Shown here one piece after another: positions 59,150 through 64,000 of a DNA stretch of 64,000 nt. Below the pieces are notes generated by a model. That model was not told the origin of the DNA and ran no database searches. It saw only the letters and a program-made list of their open reading frames with translations. This DNA is from Poriferisodalis sp965208925. Its GTDB lineage: Bacteria; Actinomycetota; Acidimicrobiia; Acidimicrobiales; Poriferisodalaceae. The position numbers and the translations under genes were made by a program. The DNA lies in NCBI RefSeq assembly GCF_965208925.1, contig NZ_OZ242364.1, positions 682,001 through 746,000 on the forward strand, written 5' to 3'. How positions within the stretch are numbered: the first letter of the stretch is position 1; every line of letters begins with the position of its first letter.

Positions 59150-60186
59150 CAGCGAACGGCGAGGCGTTCGGCTGCGCTTGTCGACAGGAAATCGACGTTC
59201 TCACGGAACTGATCAGTGTCGGTGTCCTCGGCGTCCGCCATCGCCCCGCGCAGGTACCGGTTGAGCACGCCCTCCGATATAGCAGCCAGACGCCAGTACG
59301 AGAACGCGCGGTAGTAGTCGACCTGCGACAGGTCACGCCCCGACGCGTCGGCATAGGTGTCCAGCATCTCGCTGCGAGACGCGAACCCGCCCGCCTGCGT
59401 GGGCGCCGAGCTGCCCGCCGACAGCTCATCGGGCGACACCCAGTTGTTCATCAGGTAGCCCACGTCGGCCATCGGATCGCCGAGCGTGCACAGCTCCCAG
59501 TCGAGCACCGCCACGATGTCGCCGCCCCCGGAGATCATGTTCCCCAGCCGGTAGTCGCCATGAACGATCGCGGAGCCGATCTGCTCGGGCTTGCGGGCCT
59601 CCAGCTCGGCGGCAATGTCGTCCATGATCGGCAGCTCACGGGTCTTGGACTGCTCCCACTGTCGTTTCCAGCGACGCAGCTGCCGGCCCAGGTAGTCCTC
59701 CCGCCGTCCGAGGTCGCCCAGGCCCACGTCGTCGGGCTCGATCGCATGAAGCTCGGCCAGCACATCGGCCACCCGCCGGCTCAACGGCACACGTTCGCTG
59801 TCAGGCACCAGCGCCGATTCGTCGGCCGAATGCAGCACCGCGCCCGCCTCGTAGCTCATGACGTAGAACGGCGCCTCGTTCACCGTCTCGTCGGCGCACA
59901 GCGCGATCGCCCGGGGCACCGGCACATCGGTCTGTCCCACGCCGGAGATGATCTTGTGCTCACGGCCCATGTCGTGCGCCGTGGCCAGCACATGACCCAG
60001 GGGCGGCCGCCGCAGCACCACCGAGGAGCCGTCGCCGCAGTGCACCCGGTACGTCAGGTTCGAGTGCCCACCCGCGATCAGCTCAAAGCGCAGCGGCCCC
60101 GCAGCCTGCGGCACATAGGCGGCGAACCACTCGCTGACCGCCTGGGCGTGGATACCAGCGGGTACCTCGTCGTCAGCCGGATTCAT
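59149..60186 (-). CDS. APH-family phosphotransferase (ACAD10-like)
   Basis: 345 residues from an ATG that overlaps the dehydrogenase stop by 4 nt. LIAGGHSNLTYRV (nucleotide loop), VLRRPPLGHVLATAHDMGREHKII, SAIVHGDYRLGNMI (Brenner motif) and VLDWELCTLGDPMADVGYL (metal Asp) are the kinase core of the family that includes ACAD10. It would phosphorylate a hydroxyacyl substrate, consistent with its place between the 3-hydroxyacyl-CoA dehydrogenase and the protease genes. Confidence 0.88.
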   Translation of the reverse strand: MNPADDEVPAGIHAQAVSEWFAAYVPQAAGPLRFELIAGGHSNLTYRVHCGDGSSVVLRRPPLGHVLATAHDMGREHKIISGVGQTDVPVPRAIALCADETVNEAPFYVMSYEAGAVLHSADESALVPDSERVPLSRRVADVLAELHAIEPDDVGLGDLGRREDYLGRQLRRWKRQWEQSKTRELPIMDDIAAELEARKPEQIGSAIVHGDYRLGNMISGGGDIVAVLDWELCTLGDPMADVGYLMNNWVSPDELSAGSSAPTQAGGFASRSEMLDTYADASGRDLSQVDYYRAFSYWRLAAISEGVLNRYLRGAMADAEDTDTDQFRENVDFLSTSAAERLAVR

Positions 60187-61061
60187 CCGTAGGTGTAGAA
60201 GCCCCGGCCGGTCTTGCGCCCGAGCAGCCCGGCGTCGCACATGCGGCTGAGCATCGGCGGCGGGGCGTAGAGCTGCTCGCGGAACTCCTCATACAGCGAC
60301 TCGGCTACCGCAAGGGTGGTGTCGAGGCCGATCAGGTCGCACAGGGCCAGCGGCCCCATCGGGTGGTTGCAGCCCAGCACCATGCCGGCGTCGATGTCCT
60401 CGGTCGATGCGAAGCCCGATTCGAGCATCCTGATGGCCGACAGGATGTAGGGGATCAGCAGGGCGTTCACCACGAACCCCGCCCGATCCTGCGAGTCGAC
60501 CACACGCTTGCCGAGCCGGTCCGATGCGAAGGACCGGCAGCGCTGCGCCGTTTCCTCTGCCGTCAGCAGCGACGAGATGACCTCCACCAGCCCCATCACC
60601 GGCACGGGATTGAAGAAGTGCATGCCGATGACTTGAGCCGGTCTGTCGGTGGCCATCGCCAGCTTCATGATCGGGATGGCCGACGTGTTGGAGGCCATCA
60701 CGGCGTCGGGATCGTCGAGCACCTTCGACAGCCGGCCGAACACGTCGAGCTTGGCCGCCTCGGCCTCCACGATCGCCTCGATCACGAACTCCCGATCGGC
60801 CAGATCGTCAAGATCGAGTCCGAACGACATGGCGCCCAGCGCCGCCTCCCGACCGGCGTCGTCGAGCTTGCCGGCGTTCACGGCCCGGTTCAGGCTCTTC
60901 TCGATGCGGGCCATGCCGGCTGCGAGCGCCCCCTCGTCGACCTCGACGACCTTGACGTCGCACCCGCTGCGGGCAGCCACTTCGGCGATGCCAGACCCCA
61001 TCAGGCCGCAGCCGACCACCCCGACTCGTTCAATAGACCCGTTGCTCAACACGCAGGGCAA
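60183..61061 (-). CDS. 3-hydroxyacyl-CoA (3-hydroxybutyryl-CoA) dehydrogenase
   Basis: 292 residues. The Rossmann motif GVVGCGLMGSGIAEVAARSG is at about 13-31, the catalytic His in VIGMHFFNPVPVMGLVE, and the C-terminal dimer domain has DRAGFVVNALLIPYILSAIRMLESGFAS and DIDAGMVLGCNHPMGPLALCDLIGLD. It converts 3-hydroxyacyl-CoA to 3-oxoacyl-CoA with NAD. It is followed by the phosphotransferase at a 4-nt overlap and preceded by the B12-binding subunit gene 39 nt away. Confidence 0.92.
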   Translation of the reverse strand: MPCVLSNGSIERVGVVGCGLMGSGIAEVAARSGCDVKVVEVDEGALAAGMARIEKSLNRAVNAGKLDDAGREAALGAMSFGLDLDDLADREFVIEAIVEAEAAKLDVFGRLSKVLDDPDAVMASNTSAIPIMKLAMATDRPAQVIGMHFFNPVPVMGLVEVISSLLTAEETAQRCRSFASDRLGKRVVDSQDRAGFVVNALLIPYILSAIRMLESGFASTEDIDAGMVLGCNHPMGPLALCDLIGLDTTLAVAESLYEEFREQLYAPPPMLSRMCDAGLLGRKTGRGFYTYG

Positions 61062-61100
61062 TCTACCCGTCTGCGTGCACCGGGTACCCGGCGAGCCGGC

Positions 61101-61502
61101 TCAAGCAGTCTGTTGGGAGCGCTCGATGGCGTCGCTCACGGCGGCCACCACCTCATCGGCGGTCGCGCCTGGCGTCAGCACGGCTGCCATGCCCGCCTCG
61201 CGCATTGCCTCGAGGTCGCCGTCGGGCACGATGCCGCCCAGGATGACCGGGATGTTCTCGGCGCCGGCCTCGCGCAGGCGCTGGGTCACGAGCGGCATCA
61301 ACGCCTCGTGCGCCCCCGACAGCATCGAGATGCCAATGGCGTCCACGTCCTCGTCGACCGCTGCGGCCACCACGCTCTCGGGAGTCTGGAACAGGCCGGT
61401 GTAGATGACCTCGAAGCCGGCATCGCGCAGCATGCGGGCCACCACCTTGACCCCGCGGTCATGCCCGTCGAGACCGAGCTTCGCAATCAGCACCCGAGAC
61501 AC
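61101..61502 (-). CDS. cobalamin-binding subunit of a methylmalonyl-CoA mutase-type enzyme
   Basis: 133 residues from a GTG; the upstream frame is not protein-like. LIAKLGLDGHDRGVKVVARML contains the DxHxxG cobalamin ligand motif. LSGAHEALMPLV and GGIVPDGDLEAM follow. The catalytic (large) subunit is not in the window. Such stand-alone subunits serve isobutyryl-, ethylmalonyl- or methylmalonyl-CoA mutases. Confidence 0.9.
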   Translation of the reverse strand: MSRVLIAKLGLDGHDRGVKVVARMLRDAGFEVIYTGLFQTPESVVAAAVDEDVDAIGISMLSGAHEALMPLVTQRLREAGAENIPVILGGIVPDGDLEAMREAGMAAVLTPGATADEVVAAVSDAIERSQQTA

Positions 61503-61545
61503 GCCGGCGAGATTACCGGCGTGCACGGCAGGTCTGCCGTGCGGG

Positions 61546-64000
61546 CTATTGATCCATGAGTCCGGGGAACGGGATGGCCTCGGGCAGCGGACCGGTGATG
61601 ACCGGCGCCGCGGCCTCCAATCCGGCGGCAAGCCGGAACGCCGTCTCCCAGCCGCTCGGGCGCGCCCCGAGCTGCGCGATTCCCACCTCCGCCTCCGACC
61701 GCAGCGCAGCAGTGTCGGGCGCATCGAAGCACTCATGCCCGATGGCACGGGCCAGCCGCACCACGGTCTGGCTGAGCCGGCTGTCGGTGGCGTCGGTGAG
61801 GATCATCACCTGCTCGAACGCCGCCTCCATCGCCGGCAGATCGGCATCGCGGGCGTGCGCCAGCGCCCGTGCCACCAAAGCGTTGCGCACGTCGACGTAG
61901 GTGCCGGTGCCGCTGGCCATGGCGAAGCGGGACTGCTCGAGGGCGTCAACCGTGCGCCCGGCGGTGGCATAGGCGATCGCGAGACACGAATGCAGGTAGG
62001 TCGACGGCAAGTCGGCAGTGGGCACAGCCTCGAGCGCAGCGATGGCGTCCTCCGCCTGGCCGAGCTGCGCCAGCGCAAGCCCCAGCGAGACGTCAAGATC
62101 ACGCTGGCCGATCACCGCGGTCTGGTCAGGACCCCGTCCCGGCTCGCGCGGCCGATGATCGGCGGACTGCTCCCAGCCCGCTCGCGCCAGATCCTCGCTG
62201 ACCATCTCGGGCTGGCCCATCTGCACCGCGGCACCGGCCCGCACGGCCCGGGCGAACCCCTCCAGCGGCTGGCCCGGCATGTCGCTGGCCCGCTGCAGGC
62301 ATTCAGCCAGCATCGCCCGGCTGCGCTGCAGCTCGCCGACAGCCGCGTAGGCCCGGCCCAGTAGCCCCATCGCCTGCACCTCGCCGAAATCGCTGTGCAC
62401 GTCGCGGAAGACCTGCTCGGCAGCCTTCGCCCGCTCCACAGCGTCTGCAGCCCGGCCCGACCACAGGCCGAGCGACCCCAGCAGCAGGTCCATCATGGCC
62501 TCGGTGAATCGCTCGCCCCGCTCGTGGGCAATCGCATGCACCGACGTCGCCAGCTCCTCGGCCTCGTCACGATCGCCCGCATGGAAGCGCAGGAATGCGA
62601 GCAGCCCCTCAGCCGTCGCCAGGCCGACCGTGTCGCCCAGATCCCCGAACCGTTCGATGGCGGTGGTGATGCGATTGCCGGCCTCGTCGATCAAGCCCTG
62701 CTCGAACGACAGCCACGCCAGATTCTGCAGGCACCAGGCCACGCCGCTCTCGTCGCCCAGGTGCGCAAAGGTGCCGTTGGCCTCATTGATGTAGCGGTCG
62801 GCACGCGCATACTCGCCGGCTCGGAGCGAAGCCAGGCCCCGCAGCCGCAGCGATTCGGCCGCCTCACGCACCTCGCCCAGGGTGCGGAACTGGTCCAGCG
62901 CATCGGCCAGCAGCTTGTCGGCGGCCGCGTGCTCGTCACCGGCCAGCGCCACCTCGCCCAGCACCCGCAGTCCGTGCGCTGCCGCGAGCCGGTTGCCGTT
63001 CAGCGTTGCGAGCGCACGCGCCAGCTCGGCGTCGGCGTGGGCGCCGTGCAGCTCCCCCAGCCGCAGGCGTGCAGCCGCCCGGCCCAGCGACATGTCGATG
63101 AGGCGCGGGTCGGCGTCGCCGAGCATCTCGATGGCGCGCCGGTAGAACTGCGCGGCGGCATAGTGGCTGTCGCGGGCAGCGGCCCAGGTGCCGGCGCGGC
63201 CCAGCCACTCGATCGCCACCTCGGTCATGCCGCCCTCGAAGACGTCGGCGCCATCCGCGCCGGCCTTTCCTGCGGCCGGCTGCCCGGCATCGGCCCCCAG
63301 CTCCACCGCCGAGGCGAAATGATCCGCGATCACGCCCACCGAGTCGCTGGCGGGGTCGTCCCGGTTCTGCGCCAGCCACAGCGCCACATCGAGATGCCGT
63401 TCGGCACGGTCGGTCTTGGTCAGCATGCTGTAGGCCACGTCGCGCACCACATCGCTGCGGAACGTCCACACATCTGCCTCGCTGGTGAAGATGTCCTTGT
63501 CGACCAGGCGCTGGAAGGTGGCAGCGTCGTTCTCGGCACTTGTGTCGGGATTCGTGGCCGCCGTCATCTCCAGCAGCTCGCTGGTCGAGCCGCCGCCGCC
63601 CAGCACCGATGCGGCGTCCACCAGCCGGCGCTCGGGCGAGCTCAGCGTGTCGAGACGGGCGGCAACCAGTCCCCGCAGGGTGTCGGGCATCTCCGCCAGC
63701 GAGCGCTCCTCATGATCGGGACGGGCGCCGGGCCCCACCACGCCCGACTCCCGCAGCAGCACGCACATCTCCTCCAGGAAGAACGGGTTGCCGCCGCTGC
63801 GCTCGTAGAGCTGATCGGCCAGGTAGGCGGGAATGCCCCCGCCCAGCAGCTCGGCGGCCAGCTCGGCGGTGGCCTCGCGGCTGAGCGGGTCCAGGTTCAG
63901 CACCACCGTGCTGTGACGGCCCGGCGGCACCGTCCAGCGCTGCTCGTCCACGTTCCAACGGGCCGTGGTGATCACCACGAACGGCTGGTTGGCCAGTGCA
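61546..64000 (-). CDS. ATPase/TPR regulatory protein, N-terminus cut by window
   Basis: 818 residues are visible and the frame stays open to the right edge. The first part is the end of an AAA/STAND ATPase (VVITTARWNVDEQRW, NLDPLSREATAELAAELLGG, YERSGGNPFFLEEM). A winged helix-like region (FTSEADVWTFRSDVVRDVAYSML) and a long array of TPR-type helical repeats follow to the end. This is the C-terminal portion of the family that carries a nucleotide-cyclase or DNA-binding domain at one end. That domain would lie outside the window. Confidence 0.8.
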   Translation of the reverse strand, partial: ALANQPFVVITTARWNVDEQRWTVPPGRHSTVVLNLDPLSREATAELAAELLGGGIPAYLADQLYERSGGNPFFLEEMCVLLRESGVVGPGARPDHEERSLAEMPDTLRGLVAARLDTLSSPERRLVDAASVLGGGGSTSELLEMTAATNPDTSAENDAATFQRLVDKDIFTSEADVWTFRSDVVRDVAYSMLTKTDRAERHLDVALWLAQNRDDPASDSVGVIADHFASAVELGADAGQPAAGKAGADGADVFEGGMTEVAIEWLGRAGTWAAARDSHYAAAQFYRRAIEMLGDADPRLIDMSLGRAAARLRLGELHGAHADAELARALATLNGNRLAAAHGLRVLGEVALAGDEHAAADKLLADALDQFRTLGEVREAAESLRLRGLASLRAGEYARADRYINEANGTFAHLGDESGVAWCLQNLAWLSFEQGLIDEAGNRITTAIERFGDLGDTVGLATAEGLLAFLRFHAGDRDEAEELATSVHAIAHERGERFTEAMMDLLLGSLGLWSGRAADAVERAKAAEQVFRDVHSDFGEVQAMGLLGRAYAAVGELQRSRAMLAECLQRASDMPGQPLEGFARAVRAGAAVQMGQPEMVSEDLARAGWEQSADHRPREPGRGPDQTAVIGQRDLDVSLGLALAQLGQAEDAIAALEAVPTADLPSTYLHSCLAIAYATAGRTVDALEQSRFAMASGTGTYVDVRNALVARALAHARDADLPAMEAAFEQVMILTDATDSRLSQTVVRLARAIGHECFDAPDTAALRSEAEVGIAQLGARPSGWETAFRLAAGLEAAAPVITGPLPEAIPFPGLMDQ

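Noticed and set aside
1..64000. CRISPR array or prophage
   Set aside because: No regularly spaced direct repeats, Cas genes, or phage structural genes were seen.

Overview
The window is high-GC DNA whose gene content points to an actinobacterium. Indicators are an F420-type LLM oxidoreductase, a 13E12/DUF222 HNH protein, a stand-alone cobalamin-binding mutase subunit, an LppM-like envelope protein and an S1C protease with a long polar N-terminus. An Acidimicrobiia-like lineage is my guess, not a demonstration. Genes are densely packed and many overlap by 1, 4, 8 or 17 nt.

Left part (1-16.1 kb). A DUF6338-like gene is cut by the left edge. After it comes a stretch of debris and small modules: a PIN toxin with its antitoxin, four broken copies of one SRPBCC gene whose intact copy lies at 15159-15584, an HTH gene with a palindromic operator, a cluster of perfect hairpins, a frameshifted DUF3800 gene and a broken phosphotransferase. 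Inside this sits an intact catabolic unit at 4.1-13.9 kb: an amidase, a GAF histidine kinase with a NarL-type regulator, a urea/short-chain-amide type ABC transporter and an acyl-CoA dehydrogenase. A 16-bp near-palindrome recurs upstream of the amidase and of the binding-protein gene and could be the regulator's site. I infer an inducible amide uptake and hydrolysis system.

Defence island (16.2-39.3 kb). Reading leftward from 33.5 kb, all on the minus strand, there is a four-gene module (DUF499 ATPase, a small conserved protein, a DUF1156 DNA methyltransferase, a PLD-SNF2 helicase) that resembles DISARM-related / helicase-methylase-ATPase systems. An HNH endonuclease gene follows. Next comes a tightly overlapping, visibly AT-richer five-gene operon: a beta-class DNA methyltransferase, a 63-aa acidic protein, an SMC/Rad50-like coiled-coil ATPase, a 329-aa unknown and a SIR2-domain protein. 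I do not recognise this five-gene combination as a described system, and it is the best candidate here for something new. Its promoter carries two 18-bp palindromes, each with a NotI-type core, inside a larger inverted repeat. To the right are a 1.29-kb element with inverted ends and a dead tyrosine recombinase, an AbiE toxin-antitoxin pair with an operator, HicB-like antitoxins and remnants, and a DUF5615 toxin with its antitoxin.

Right part (39.4-64 kb). This looks like ordinary chromosome: an ArsR-glyoxalase fusion with an operator, a phosphoesterase, an HNH protein, tRNA-Arg(CCT), a TetR regulator coupled to a sulfatase/DJ-1 fusion, and an LLM oxidoreductase with a NIPSNAP-like protein. 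A three-enzyme operon (HpaB-type hydroxylase, DUF1185, amidohydrolase) is joined by TGATG junctions and two minigenes. Further on are a DM13 protein, a DsbB/BdbC-type protein, an MFS exporter and an enoyl-CoA hydratase. A minus-strand run then holds a TPR-ATPase cut by the right edge, a B12-binding subunit, a 3-hydroxyacyl-CoA dehydrogenase, a phosphotransferase and an HtrA-like protease.
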